Shown: positions 44,970-57,908 of the stretch, one piece after another
Layout: every line of letters begins with the position of its first letter
Position numbering within the stretch: the stretch's first letter is position 1
Source of the DNA: Cladochytrium replicatum
Lineage: Eukaryota > Chytridiomycota > Chytridiomycetes > Cladochytriales > Cladochytriaceae
Assembly (NCBI GenBank): GCA_025526935.1
Contig: JAHLKD010000005.1
Location: 744,001 to 808,000, forward strand
DNA: 64,000 nucleotides
Direction of reading: 5' to 3'
The notes under the pieces: generated by a model
The model's input: only the letters and a program-made list of their open reading frames with translations
Database searches by the model: none
Told to the model about the DNA's origin: nothing
Position numbers and translations under genes: made by a program

Positions 44970-45764
44970 ACAGGTTGAGATGGGTTGATTGAGAAGAGGT
45001 GGGAATTTGAATACTCAGGTCCGCTTTTTCCCCTTGTTATCTCCTATCTTCTATTTGTTTGTATCCATCCTTCAATTTCGTTTTTTTCTTCCCATCCTTC
45101 AAGTTCGTCTCTTCTTTTGCTCATTTCACTTTCTTCTGTTCATTCCTTTCTCCAACTTTCGATTCCTTCTTTTGTTTCTTTTCTTTTTTATGATTTCGGG
45201 CGTCCCGGTGCCGCTCCCAATTCCTCTCCTCGAAAAAACAGCACAGGCACAAAAACGAAAACATTTAATGGTATGTTCAGACCGCGTTTTCTTCTGTTTT
45301 CACGAAAGACTGATATTTTTTCAATAAAGAACAGATTCGGCAACCAGAAACACCCCCTCACAAGTCAACACTACTTTGTTGATGTACTTGTGCTTTTCAC
45401 GAAATCACCGAATCGTGGACCTCTTCGTGTATCCCTTTTCATTTCTCATATGTGGGAGATCCTTTTCGTGACCTTTGGATTGAGTTTTCATCTTTCTTTT
45501 GATTGATTTGTCACTTTTTCGGATTTAGATTTCTGTTTTTCTGTTCTACGCGCGGTAAATTGTGCTTTGATATGTCCTCCTTTTATTGTTTACCAGATAA
45601 TCCTTTCTTTCGTTCCTTTTTTTGGGGATGGTTCTTGTGTGTTTGATCGTGTATGTCGGTTCTATTTTGAATAACACGAAACTTTAGTGATATCGAGCCA
45701 TATTGAAAAGTTTATAAATTTTCTAGTTCAGAGTGCGTTTCAACAAAGAAGAGTTTCTCTTTTA
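44970..45764. other. Intergenic, pyrimidine-rich, no gene seen
   Basis: This is the 3' flank of the AATase-like gene, strongly T/C-rich on the + strand at 45015-45200. A presumed 3' UTR and terminator lie here, but no discrete signal can be defended. Confidence 0.5.
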
Positions 45765-47990
45765 TCAAGCCAACAGCATCTGTGCAATGCTTGGGAATTC
45801 ATTCTGCGCAGAACTGTGTAAGTCTGGCCCGTTCCGACAAAGAGGATCGTTTGACTGGTGATGAAAGTCATAAACAACGCTGCTCCAACCTGGTTTTGTC
45901 GTATAACAAAGTGGCTAGCGCCAAGGATCCACAAATACAAAGGCAATACTCCTTCTCACCTTGTCATTCACGGTGACAAACTTGGAAAGGATGATCCCAT
46001 CGATCTGTCGTGGCTGATCGAGCCCGGAATAGTCCTTGTGAGCCGCATTGAATGAACTTGGATAACTGGTTAAGCGCTTCGTTGTCGCCTAGGTCTTCTC
46101 CGACAAAATGATTTGTCTGGTTGTTCACAGTCACCAACAATGCATCACATCAGGATTGAGTGGAAATAGAATATGACGTGTCAAGGGTTATGTTTGCCAT
46201 CTCATTGTCTTGCATACGACCAGCAGTGTCGACTAACACCATGTCAAAGCGATATGCAGCTTCGTGAAGGAGGAGAAAAGACAAGAGGAGATTTGAGATG
46301 CCAGCTTAAAGAAGTAAAATTTTCTGGAGGACGGACTTACCGTAAGCGATGGCTTCCTTGGCAATTGCAGCTGAGTCCTTCCCGTATCCCTTCTCATACA
46401 GTTCGACTGCACCAGCACCCAATCTGCCCGATGGACCTCTCATCTGCTGCTCCACAACTGCCCTCAGGTCACTTACGTGGCGGCGACGAGGACGCGGAGT
46501 TTGTTCATGAGCAACCAGAATGCGACTTCAGACAGGTTAGTCGACTTTCCGACCCGTTGACGCAAACAAATACGATCGAATAGGGGCGATTCTCGCGGAC
46601 GGCGAGGATGTTGCGGAGGACGTCGAGTGATGGGGTCAGGATGCGTTTGATGGCTGTTTCGGTCTGGGTTTCACGAAGCATGCGAGGGAGGAGAAAGAGG
46701 ATGGGACGGTGGTGCCGATGAGGGCTGTGGGGATAGTGATTGAGATATACTGGGCGGTGTTGGAGGTGACTTTTTTGGAGATGAGTTGTTCGGATATTTG
46801 GCGAGGACGGGGTCGACGCCGTGTCTGTGAGGGGTTTCCGGGTGAGTACCTGGAGAAGTAGGAGAGTATGCCGGTCGCACAGGTGGGTTTGGATAGCGAC
46901 GTAGTCGTATTCCGATTCCTCGTCGAGCTCCCCGGCGTCAGGAGTAGGTTCGCGATCGGGTTCGTCCCGTCCATTGCACGGGTGTCGTAGAGACGTCTTT
47001 GGTGATTTCACCCAGATCATCCTCGTTGACCTGTTCGAGAATGTGTTAAATTTATGATGTGACAACAAATATTTATTCAGATGTTTCAACGGCACCCGCT
47101 TGATCACCAGCAGGTGCACTAATCCAAAGTACGCGCTTCTGCATCCGTAATTGGACCATCCACTTCTCTGTCCTCGCACAAACCCAGGTTTTGAACTGTG
47201 AGAAAAATGGGTAAATTACATTGATCCCGATGTCAATGCTGTCAGTAATCACTCACGGAGGGGCAGGACATTTTGCTTTTGATACGCGAGGCGATTTCTT
47301 AAGCTGGCTCCGTGGAGTATCCACGAGCTTCAGTGATGGTGGGGTCGGAACTTGAGGCAAACAGGTTTCACACCAGTTGGATTTTGTCTTCACACCATCC
47401 GCACTTGCAGCGAACTTGCCGGTCTCTTCGAATCGGCGCGGAGCACTCCTCTTTGTTTATTTCAGACCAGTTATAAACTGCGTCTCAGATTCGATTACCT
47501 CAAGGGCATACCGCTGGAGCATTGTTTTCAAAGCCCTGCAGAAGCTCAAGAAAAGCATCTTCGAAACTGTCAAATCAAGGCCATCATCCGAAGGCATTAC
47601 AACTGCATTACGCGGACGACCCTATCGTTGCTGTCCGTGACCTGTTTCTGTCTCAATGCGCAAAACAGCTAAGAAACGCATTCCCTGCTCCAACCACCAA
47701 TCAAAACTCGCCAGACGCACTTGTTACACCGAAAGCACGGTAGTTAAGAACACCAGACCATAAGTGTTTGTCGAATGTCTACTTGGCCTTATTGCTAGCA
47801 ATGAAAGCAGCTCGTCGAGGTCAGTTGTCGCTATTCCGGTCCCCCTTGAAGCGATGACGTAGTCCTTGATAGATGCATTGAGAGTAGGGTCTTCGTTCGC
47901 AGCTCTGGCCTGTACGAACTGATTTCTCCACAGCACGATTCCTTTTTGTCGACACGACAGATCACATGGCATTATCACATAGTTACTACC
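45765..47990 (-). pseudogene. SRP101: Signal recognition particle receptor alpha subunit, frameshifted copy
   Basis: Minus-strand pieces in several frames reproduce SR-alpha. A possible SRX-type N-terminus lies near 47.5-47.9 kb. The N-domain pieces (KKVTSNTAQYISITIP, LREITETAIKRILTPSLDVLRNILAVRENRPYSIVF when merged over frames) come next. The GTPase pieces are VELYEKGYGKDSAAIAKEAIAYG, MVLVDTAGRMQDNEM, HFVGEDLGDNEALNQLSKF, IDGIILSKFVTVNDKV and VGAALFMTFITSQTILFVGTGQTYT, ending SIAQMLLA. Several disablements are visible: a one-base loss inside the G1 P-loop (VNG then out of frame GKSTNL near 46553), loss of most of the DTFRSGA block, and frameshifts near 46010 and just before the C-terminus. 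SR-alpha docks ribosome-SRP at the ER, so a functional copy should exist elsewhere. Confidence 0.8.
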
Positions 47991-48099
47991 ACAGTTGCAA
48001 TCCAGTGCTGCTCGCTATTTCATTGCTATTTCTAATTTTTTAGCAATTTAATATTTCTGATAATATTTCAATTCCTCCCAACAAAATATTTTTTACCAA

Positions 48100-50738
48100 A
48101 TGCTCAGCAACCCCAGTTGGAAGTTGCAACGGCAACCCTCGGCGCTCCTCGTCGTCGTGGCATGCACTGCATGGCTCTTCGCGTCGAATGCCGCTGCGTT
48201 CTATCTGCCCGGTGTTGCTCCTACCGGTCGGTACTCACTGTGATCGATCACGTAGTGTGAATGCGAATCTCACTCTCAACCCAGACTACAAGGACGGAGA
48301 AAAGGTTGAACTCCTCGTAAATGCCCTCTCGTCACAAAACACAGTCCTGCCATACGACTACTACTATGAGCACCTCCATTTCTGTCCCCCTGAAAGTGGC
48401 CCCGCTGCCCAGGCAGAGTCCCTGGGCTCGATCTTGTTTGGTGACCGTCTCTACTCGTCTCCTTTTATCGTATGTATCAAAGATGAGTGATCAAGGGACA
48501 AACTGCAGCTCCTAAACTGATATCTATTTCCCCCATCCCCATTTCGCAGCTCAACATGAAAAAGGATGAACAGTGCAAACTCTTGTGCTCTGCAAAGATT
48601 CCTAGCGCCGATGCGAAATTTATCAACCGGGCCATCCGTGAAGAGTACTCCATCAATTGGTACGAATTTGGCGGCATTCCCACCGATTTCGATTTTTTGA
48701 TCTTTTAGGTTCATTCGGGTAGGGTGGTGGATGGACTTCCCGCGGCCAAGATGCACCTGGACAAGACTACAGGGAAGAAATTCTACGCGATCGGTTTTGA
48801 GCTTGGCAAACTCGCAACGGGAGTATGTGATGGAAGTCCGGTGCAGAGTTTGGGCTGACGAAAGTCGCTTCCTCGAGTAGGACAATCTCCCGTACCTCAA
48901 TAACCACTACGACATCAACATTCACTACCACAAAGAAGGCGATAATTATCGTGTTGTGGGTGTCATTGTGTGGGCATTCTCCATGGCCAAACTTGACACA
49001 TCGTCCGGATGCATGCCACCCGCCGATGAAACGTCGTACGAGCACGTCTACCTCGACGAAAATAACGACAACACGGTTCAGTACAGCTACAACGTGAAAT
49101 GGGAGGTAAGTAGTAAGAGATATTATAATTTGTCGGCTTGAACGACGATTGATCCTTTGATGGCTATACATAGCTTTCTGAAACCCCCTGGGGAACACGA
49201 TGGGACAACTATCTCCACGTATTTGATCCCAAAATCCACTGGTTCAGCCTCATCAACTCTGTGATCATTGTGCTTTTCCTTTCGGGCATGGTCGGCGTCA
49301 TCCTCCTTCGTGCGCTGCACAAGGATATTATGCGCTACAACGCTTCCGAGGTGCAGGAAGATGCACAGGAAGATTTTGGATGGAAGCTCGTCCATGGCGA
49401 CGTGTTTAGGTCGCCGAAGAACCGCATGCTCCTGTCGGTGCTCCTTGGAAACGGAGCGCAGCTCATCATGATGGTGGTCGTCACGCTTGTGTTTGCGGTG
49501 CTTGGATTCCTTTCGCCTAGTTCCAGGGGATCGTTGACGACGGTGATGCTGGTGTTCTATGTGTTCTTTGGGAGCGTGGCGGGTTACTATTCCGCGAGGA
49601 TGTACAAAATGTTTGGAGGGGAGGCGTGGAGGCAAAATGTGGCGATGACAGCTTTCCTTGTTCCAGGGTAGGTTGGATTAATGTGCGGTGCGACGACGTA
49701 ATGCTGAGATTAACGATCCTTATTGTCTAGACTGATCTTCGGGACTCTCTTGGTGTTGAACTTTTTCTTGGTCGGATCAGAGTCGTCCGGCGCGGTGCCT
49801 TTCGGAACGCTGTTTGCGCTCATCGGGATGTGGTTCCTCGTCTCTGTTCCTCTATGCCTCATGGGGGCATACTTTGGCTTCAAAAATCCAGTACGTAGAA
49901 CACACCTGGGGCAAAAGAATAGTTTCTTATTGATACTCCTGTAGCGCGTCGATCACCCCGTTCGAACGAACCAGATCCCGCGACAGATTCCCGAGCAGGT
50001 GAGGGGGCCAAGTACAGAACCAGCTGCTTAATGATTTACCTTTCCTCGTGTGTTCAGCCATTCTACTTGCGTCCAATCCCATCGATTTTGATGGGTGGAA
50101 TTCTTCCTTTCGGAGTTATCTTTATCGAGCTCTACTTTATCATGAACAGCATCTGGGCTCACCGCATCTACGTAAGCATTCCCCGACATATTTTACAGTT
50201 TGGTTTCTGATACAAATCCCTTCGTTAGTATGTGTTTGGATTTTTGTTCCTGGTGTTCATGATTTTGGCTGTAACATGCGCTGAGGTGACCATTCTCATG
50301 TGCTACTTCCACCTTTGCTCAGAAGTAAGCTAGAAATTTACCAAATCTCCGTCAAATCACTGATTCTTTTTCTATCAGGATTACCACTGGTGAAACTAAT
50401 TTCAGGACAATCTGTTGCAACTATTAATGGTTAATGCCTTTCAGGTGGTGGCGTGCGTTCCTCACAAGTGGAGCATCGGCGCTCTACATGGCGCTGTACG
50501 GAGTGCTCTACTTCCTTACAAAGTTGTCGATCGACAACGTGCCATCCGCATTTTTGTACTTTGGCTGGACATTTGCCATGTCGCTCATGTTCTTTGTTCT
50601 CACGGTACGTTGCACTTATTATTTGCGACATGGCTGGAGCGGCTAAGTGATTTTTCTTCTTATTGCTAGGGAACAATTGGTTTCGCTGCGTGCTTCATCT
50701 TCATCAGGAAGATCTACGCTTCTATTAAGATTGACTAA
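48100..50738 (+). CDS. Nonaspanin, EMP70/TM9SF family
   Basis: The start MLSNPSWKL precedes a signal sequence ([21 protein letters not shown]) and the family hallmark [22 protein letters not shown], which is produced by splicing at ~48226. A large lumenal domain follows ([44 protein letters not shown]), then nine predicted membrane spans starting at [26 protein letters not shown] and including [23 protein letters not shown] and [17 protein letters not shown]. The C-terminus [12 protein letters not shown] ends with the KxD-type motif of TM9 proteins that serves Golgi/endosome retention. About eight introns, no disablements. Family roles are in membrane-protein sorting and copper/adhesion phenotypes. 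Confidence 0.94.
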
Positions 50739-50922
50739 ATGGCTTGAAGTCGGTGTTTTTTGTTTTGGAATACTTGAGAGTGATTCTCTAGATAAGTTTG
50801 TTTCGACTCTTTGGTGATCATAAACAACACGTTGCGGTATATCGCTCTGATCTCAAATCCTCCTTACCGGATAAATCCGGTGCACAGCAAATTTAGCCAC
50901 GTCTCGCTGACAAATTTCCCGC

Positions 50923-51450
50923 ATGGTCGAATCGACAGAAAACACCCAGAAACCATGCAAGGTATGCACGGGTTTCAAGGACTGGGCAAAGAACGAGAAG
51001 AAAGAAGAAGCGAAGCGGCAGAAGAACCAAAACGCCGAATCTACAGCGAAACCGGCGGTAATCGGTGCAGCTGCTGCCGTTGCAACTGGTGCGGTTCCTC
51101 AAAGCTATCGCGAATGCCCGCCCGACTCGACCAAGTTGGGATCTTCGACGTGGACATTCCTCCACACAATGTCCGCCTATTACCCAGAAACGCCGTCGCA
51201 GGACCAACAATCAAACATGATCGGCTTCTTGAACGCATTCTCGACCATTTATCCCTGCAACTTTTGTGCATCGCATCTGCGCTCGGAAATGAAGAAGAAT
51301 CCGCCCAAGGTTGCGTCGAATTGGGAACTGAGCTTGTGGATGTGCCAGACGCATAACGAGGTGAACAGGAGACTTAACAAGCCCGAATTTGATTGCTCGA
51401 AAGTGTTCGAACGTTGGAAGGATGGACCAGCTGATGGCTCATGCGACTGA
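50923..51450 (+). CDS. ERV1: FAD-linked sulfhydryl oxidase Erv1/ALR
   Basis: This intronless 175-aa protein has an N-terminal KPCKVCTGFKDW shuttle CxxC pair, a linker rich in Lys/Gln/Ala, then the Erv/ALR domain: LGSSTWTFLHTMSAYYPETPS, IYPCNFCASHLR (proximal active-site CxxC next to FAD), HNEVNRRLNKPEFDCSKV (FAD-binding HNxVNxxLxKPxFDC with structural Cys). It oxidises Mia40 in the mitochondrial intermembrane space and passes electrons to cytochrome c. Erv2-type ER proteins would show an N-terminal membrane segment, which is absent. It follows the TM9 gene by 184 bp on the same strand. Confidence 0.95.
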   Translation: MVESTENTQKPCKVCTGFKDWAKNEKKEEAKRQKNQNAESTAKPAVIGAAAAVATGAVPQSYRECPPDSTKLGSSTWTFLHTMSAYYPETPSQDQQSNMIGFLNAFSTIYPCNFCASHLRSEMKKNPPKVASNWELSLWMCQTHNEVNRRLNKPEFDCSKVFERWKDGPADGSCD

Positions 51451-52014
51451 TTATTACGGTGTGAGCTATTTTAATAAAGATAAAACAAAATAGATATGCT
51501 TGACCAGACGCTCCGCCGGTGCCGAAGCCATCCAACTAATCTGCCCAGGATATCTGTTGAGTCCGGCATTTTTCTAACTGAGAAGGTTGACGAGCCTACC
51601 ATACACAACATTATAAAGGCAAGGAAAGACCTCAAAAAGTGTGTCCACTGTCTTTGATTTTTATGCTCAGGTCCAAGTGGTATCACTGTGATCCGAAGGT
51701 CAAAATTCTGGATTTCCGCTGTTGAAGGAAACGGCTTTATGAGTACACCATGGCAAACACCGATAGAAATATCTGCTCAGACACAAGTTTACTAATCAAA
51801 CGATCAATGTGTGTTACTCTTGTGGGGTGGGACTTTCCATGAGGTTGAATTGCATGTGTATGGAAATGCTGGGAGAAAAAACAAATGAAGAACACCGTTG
51901 GAAGAAAATGGGGGGGACGGAGAATAATCAACTTCGAATCAAGCATATTTGTCCTCAAACTTAAACCCGATCCCATCTCAAAATTCGTATCGCCTTCACA
52001 CCGACCTAACTCTA
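51451..52014. other. Convergent intergenic region
   Basis: A ~560-bp space shared by the 3' ends of ERV1 (+) and KAP95 (-). AATAAAG at about 51473 could serve ERV1 polyadenylation. No gene seen. Confidence 0.5.
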
Positions 52015-55000
52015 TCAATCTGACAACTTCATAGGAAAGCCATTCGGGCAGTGCTTCTGGATTTTGGCTAGCGCATACTTCCGCATCATCGAGTCCTTCA
52101 CACGGCCCTTCGCTTCGATGAAAAGAAGGCTCGCCCACTCCTGTTCGTAGAATGGTCGAAGATATCCGGGCTCAAACAAGTTGGCCAGATCACTAAGAAT
52201 CCCGAGTTACCATATGGCCGCTACTTCAAAGTGACGACTCACCCCATCAACCATACTGCATTCTTCAATACTTCGTCAGTCTTTGTGTCATCCAATGCAA
52301 CGACTTGCAAGAATGCGAAAATTCCTGGGATGAAGGGCTCCAGCAACGCCACTGCAGCCAAGCGATAAGCGAAATGGGGAAATCCGTCATAATAGTCTCA
52401 CCATTGTTAATCCCCTGAGCAATGCCGACATAGGACTCAAGAATTGCCTCACGAAGTGTGTTGATCCAGTCAACATCAACTCCAGACATCTTATCGACAC
52501 TGGGTCAAATGTGAAAATGTAACACGGAAGAAGCATACCGGGTCGTATGGGGCCTTTGTTGCCTCCTCCAGCATCGCCATTACGGGTTGAAGCGCAGACT
52601 GGAAGTTTACACCAACTGCCAGGGCAACATCCCCAAAGGAGCTTAAGATTTGGGGTTTAACGACGCGGTCCAGTTCAGGAGACTGAATTGCTGCAACAAG
52701 TTTCGTAACCACAATTGGCCAAAACTGTAGCATCCCCTCATTAAGCGCACGGCAAATGTCTCCAACGACTCCCACGGCAATCTCGCACAGCTGGTAATGT
52801 TGATCAGTGGGTCAGAGAACTCATCAAACTCATCAGATAGAACAAATAAATACCTGATAAGATGTGAAGTCCTCGAGCGCAGTCAAAAGATATCTCTCGA
52901 AACCTGCGTAATGCGGGAAAAACTGCTCCTTCAAAGCAGACGCAATCGCTCCAACAACAAGGAAAGCATCCTCCCACACTGTAGACTCCTTTGTTGCAGA
53001 ATCCATGACCAGATAGAGTACACCCATCACAGATTGCCCAATCTCAGCATTCACCTGGGATTCAGCATCAAGCCTGCGAATAACAGCCTGTGCTCAGGTG
53101 GTGAATATTCTGAACATCCTTATGGAAAGACGTCACATACCGTGAGTACCGAGCAAAGGTTCGACTGCATTTCGGCGTGAAGCATCTTCTCTTCGGTCCC
53201 CAAGAGGTTGCGGCGGATTTCAACAGAAGTGTTGAGACGGCCCAAAATATGCTGTGCGAGCTGAATGACAACCGGAATACAGTCCTGAGAGAATTTCTGT
53301 TATTACACAAAAAACCAATTGTGGTCGTGGGACGTACAACTGCGCAAGACTTGATGAGCTCGGATATCGCCTCGTACACCGATGCGCGGAAGTTGGCCGT
53401 TCGATTGATATCGGCTTCTTTGCTAGCATTGTTTGACACACAATGAATGAAACTGCTGACACAAGCAAAAGCGCAACTCACGTTTCATCCGTTGCTTGAA
53501 GGAGCTGTTCGATGATAGCACCGAACATCGGCGATAGCCTGTAAGTTTGCTCGAAAGGCTCTTTTCTGAAGAATTCCGCGAGGTTCATCAAGCACTGGAA
53601 TGCAGTTCAGAATAATCCATTACAAAAGTTAGTCGAACTCACCCATGCACAGTTCAACCCAACTCTTGCGTCATCACGAAGTCCGCGTGGCGTCGTTGGT
53701 CCACCAAGAAGGGCGCCGATCAGACTTTCTAAGTGGCTCTCCGTAGCTTCGGGGATGTGCTGACATACTTGTCCGATCGTCCATGCGGTTGTGTCACGAA
53801 TATGAACATTGTTGTCAGTCGTGAGTTTGTTTATCAACTTGGGAAGGAACTAAGGAACGATCAGAGTCAATCAAATACATGAAAATACATTTGCTAGTAC
53901 CTGCTCGCCAACTCTAATTAATTCACGCCTCGATGGGCCGTCAAGAATTGCGCCTACGTATGATAAAATAAGTCTGGATGATATTGAAACGAATGTGGGA
54001 GTTACCGAAAGCGAAAATGGCTGCCTCGCGGTACTTCCAATCCTGAGCTGACTCGTGTAATTCAACAAATGAGAGCACAGGCTGGACAATAGGGTCACGG
54101 ACAGCAACTGCTAGATGTCCCAAACACAACCCTGCTGCCATGTGGATGTTCCAGTCATCGTCCTCATCGGCATCTTCCTATAAGTTGTCAATTATTGATT
54201 TGCTCCGCTGTGAATCAATAGTGCATTGAAATACCTGATAAGTGAGCAAATGCAATAGACGTTGAACAAGGTATTCGCTCGCCATGATACTGTAGTAGCT
54301 CCGTGGTACTCCCTGTAATACTCCAATGAGCGAAAACAATCGAAAACGAGATTCTCTACGCACGTCGCCCTCTTCCTGGTCTGCAATTTCAATCTCACAG
54401 ACCGTTGACCAAAACTCAATGGCCTGCAAGACCACGGATTCACTATTGCGGTCGGGATCCATCCCGGCGATCGTGAGCTGATGAGATGATTAAAATTTTG
54501 TTGAAAAACGTATTGGGTAAGTTTGGACATACGTTGATGAGGGCCTGCTGCATGTAAAGCTGCATATATTCGTAGTAGAGCTGGACAATTTTCACCAAAC
54601 ACTCGAATGCTACTTCCTTCACCGATTCATGGTCCTGGGTCGCAGTACAGACCATTTCCATAAGAGTATGCCGGTTACTCTCCTTCTCGAACACGGGGCG
54701 AATAAATGCGAGGGAGTGAAGAAGTGCGGTCATGGCGGTTTGCCGTACAAGAGCGCTATAATTTTAGTCGAAGGGTGAGCCATTTAGGGAGTTCGCCATT
54801 AAGACTTACTCTTGGGGCTGGTCGGTCTCCGGATTCTTGTGGGCTCCGTGCCAAATGGCGTTGATCATGGCATTTGTTTCTGGCTCTGGGAGAGCCACAA
54901 TTGGAAGGCCGCGCTCTTCCCTCCGCTGCAGAAATTATCAAAAATAATGTAAGGCTCACTGGCCGAACTAAACTCACCTCAAGCCCATCGTTAATATAAC

Positions 55001-55772
55001 CAAGAGTCGTGAGACAAGCTAATCTGAGACTGCGCGTGTTGGGCGTCCAGTCGACCGGCTGACTTTGAACAATCCAGTCAGAGAGCTGAACAATTAGGCC
55101 AGGCCATTTGTCAAGCGGTATCTCCAGCTCAGCGACGGCTGCCACCGAGAGAGCAGCCGTTCGACCAACTCCTTCATCAGCAGAAGCCAAAGTGCGCAAC
55201 AGCTGAATAGCGTGATTAGACAACGCAAAAGTGATCGATTTCGCACACTGGACTCACTAAAGTTTTGATTTCTGTGTTGAGTTCTTCAGGCAGGGAAAAC
55301 CAGTGCTGTTCGGCGGCTTTGCGACCGACCTTGATCTCGGGTTAACATAGTACAAACTCAAGAAAATTTGAAAATACCCCAGCTTCACCGAGCACACAGT
55401 TCTTAAACTGGACAGAAGCCTGGACACGGATTCCTTGGGCATTTCGGTCGTTTGCAAGCTCAACAGCGAGAGCTCGCACAAACTCGGGCTAGTCCACAGG
55501 AAGAGAGAAGATGAGTTTTAAATCATACTAAAATAACAGCCACCCTGTACTCACGAAAGACTGTAGAGAGAATTCCTGGAGCTTTTGTTCAGCCTCCTGG
55601 CGGCGATAGTCTGTAAAACAAAGAAAATGCGGGACCGGACGCGCCGTGGAGACAGATTACCAACCAATACAAAAGCTGGTGAGCAGTTGACAGAGTGAGA
55701 TGCAATTGAGCACATACCGCTTGCCAGGGTGTTAGACAGAACCTCAGCGAGGGAGAGTTGACCAGTGGTCAT
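52015..55772 (-). CDS. KAP95: Importin beta-1 (karyopherin Kap95)
   Basis: The gene starts MTTGQLSLAEVLSNTLAS at 55772 and ends PNGFPMKLSD (TGA at 52015-52017). Spliced blocks include YRRQEAEQKLQEFSLQSF, RNAQGIRVQASVQFKNCVL, LLRTLASADEGVGRTAALSVAAVAELEIP, SLRLACLTTLGYINDGLE, ETNAMINAIWHGAHKNPET, TTDNNVHIRDTTAWTIGQVCQHIPEA, DDDWNIHMAAGLCLG and VDVDWINTLREAILESYVGIAQGI. They form a HEAT-repeat solenoid of about 870 residues, the usual length of importin beta. It carries importin-alpha/NLS cargo through nuclear pores and binds RanGTP with its N-terminal repeats. More than a dozen short introns; no disablement noticed. Confidence 0.93.
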
Positions 55773-56865
55773 TTCCGAAGATAGACGAGTGGATTGATTG
55801 ATTTGGATGCGAAAGTCGCCGAGCGCGGGGGGATTTCCTTACGGTTCACCTTGCAAGAAAAGACTGGCGAGTTGTGACCCGATTTGGACGAATTTGGGCA
55901 GGTTGTCAAGGCACAAGCCACTGGTGTGGAAATTAAAAAAGATAGAGATTAAAGAGTTCGTCTTTGTCGGGGAATATTGTTGTTGTTAGTTGTTTAACAT
56001 GCAAAAATGCACAAAAAATCAAATGCCAATTTAAAATAATGATATTTGAAATCTAAACAAAGAAAAAGTTACTACTCAGTTTGAATAACCAAACTGACGG
56101 CCACCTCCATCACTGTGCACCTTTATCGATTTGCTTTCCATAGGTTTACTCCTTATCATAATGCCAGATTTTCTCCTTATCATAATGCTCTATTTTTTTG
56201 CTTCAAGCTCAATCTTTGATTAATGTTTTGACAAATGCAAGGTTTTAAGTGGCACCTCTTGATAAAGAGGTTGCAACATATACACATTTCACTTTGTCAA
56301 GGTTACTCAACCATCTTGTTTTAATAGGTTGATACAAAAGATTGTAGAAAACCATGAAAATCGCAAGTGTACAGCTTCTCTTGCTTAAGCTTATCACCTT
56401 TGCTGAGAATAATCCACACTCCCAATTTCCCTTTTAAAAATTATGCCTCCTCTTTTAGCTCAAATTTGCACGTAAACTGGTGCTGTCTGCTCTGTACTTG
56501 ATAATGCTTCTCTGTCATGTTGAATCGTCTGGAGAATCGGCATATTTGGACACTCCATTCGTGTCGATCCTGAGACTTATACACACCACTCAATCATCAT
56601 TGCATACTCTTATATGTATGGCTTGATTCCTAAACTACTGTTCCAAATAAGTAAATATTACTGTGATTACTAAATAGTGCTTAAATCAGATAATGGATTC
56701 TTTGTTCCTAAACGGGAACAAAGAATAGCCTAAGACTGATGTAACGCGTCATACAAGTAGTATTACCATATGTGGTAATAATATAGAACACACATAAGTG
56801 CGTTTCCACCATCATAAAATCATATTACTCTAACAGTTATTCCAAGCCAGAATGTTAATAACATT
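55773..56865. other. AT-rich intergenic, no gene seen
   Basis: The first ~150 bp are the KAP95 promoter side. The rest is AT-rich with many stops in all frames and no recognisable gene, RNA or transposon. A short inverted motif (GGATTCTTTGTTCCTAAACGGGAACAAAGAA near 56696) could fold but its role is unknown. Confidence 0.5.
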
Positions 56866-57294
56866 CGGACAGACCCTCCGACGCGAATTTATTAAATGCG
56901 GACGGACCGTCCACCTCGAATTTATCAGCCACGGACGGACCGTCCAACGTGTTTTTATTAGCCACGGACGGACCGTCCAACGCGTTTTTATTAGGCGCGG
57001 ACGGACCGTCCAACCCATTTTTATTAACCATGGACGGACCGTCCAACCCATTTTTATTAACCATGCACGGACCGTCCAACCCATTTTTATTAACCATGGA
57101 CAGACCGTCCAACCCATTTTAATTAACCATGGACGGACCGTCCCCCTCGAATTTATTAGCCACGGACTGACTGTCCACCGCGAATTTATTAGCCATGGAC
57201 GGACTGTCCAACGCGTTTTTATTAGGCGTGGACAGACCGTCCAACCTATTTTTATTAACCATGGACGGACCTTCCAGATGCAATTTATTCTGCT
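56866..57294. repeat. 33-bp minisatellite, 13 units, each with a 13-nt palindrome
   Basis: Thirteen contiguous units of exactly 33 bp share CGGACGGACCGTCCAAC followed by an AT-rich part (CATTTTTATTAACCA or TCGAATTTATTAGCCA). GGACGG-A-CCGTCC is a perfect inverted repeat with a 1-nt centre. Edge units (1 and 13) are the most diverged. Because 33 is a multiple of three, both strands show spurious open frames. Confidence 0.96.
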
Positions 57295-57908
57295 TCAACT
57301 GTAATTCATGCTATCTCACACTCTCTTGTAGCCGGTTTTTCACAAGTCTTTTCATTTCATGGGCCCAGCGATGATGCTGTTGGGAGAGAGTCCTTTGATT
57401 TCGTGGGCTAGAGCATGCTACTGGAGTAGAGAACTGATTCTTTGTATTTGTTTGTCCAAAATCTCCACCAACCATACACCTTGATAACAAGCTTCTCTGC
57501 CACCCACCCCGGGGTTATCCTTTTTAGGAAACTAGAGGGCAAGACCTGGCCACAGGGTCTTCCTGCTATAGATAGTGGATCCCAACTCCCTCTCCGTCCA
57601 TACTACAGCTTCTACCGCTGCTATTAGTGCAACTTCCACTCTCGTCAAAGCTAGTCAACAATCTGAAGTGTGTTCTCACACGGTACAGTATATACTAGGT
57701 GCTCATGGTCCTACTGTTATATGCAATCTAGCAGCAGTGATGTTTCTGCAATTGACTGCATTGAGTTTGTTCAACCAGATATCACTGAAACCACTCCAAA
57801 ATCTGCCCCTGATGAGCTTCTCACTACATGTGAACATGCCCAATCTCTACCTTTCTCAACTAAAGGGCTCATGTTTTTTGAGTAGCTGGGCCAATCTCGA
57901 TCACGTCC
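57295..57908. other. Flank of the helicase region, no firm gene
   Basis: Short open frames occur (for example ending KSAPDELLTTCEHAQSLPFSTKGLMFFE at 57885) that might be 5' exons of the following gene, but no family match supports them. Confidence 0.35.

Noticed and set aside
56852-57304. Open frame of ~150 codons (and an antisense one) across the minisatellite
   Set aside because: The unit is 33 bp, a multiple of three, so a frame stays open on both strands automatically; no upstream coding context.
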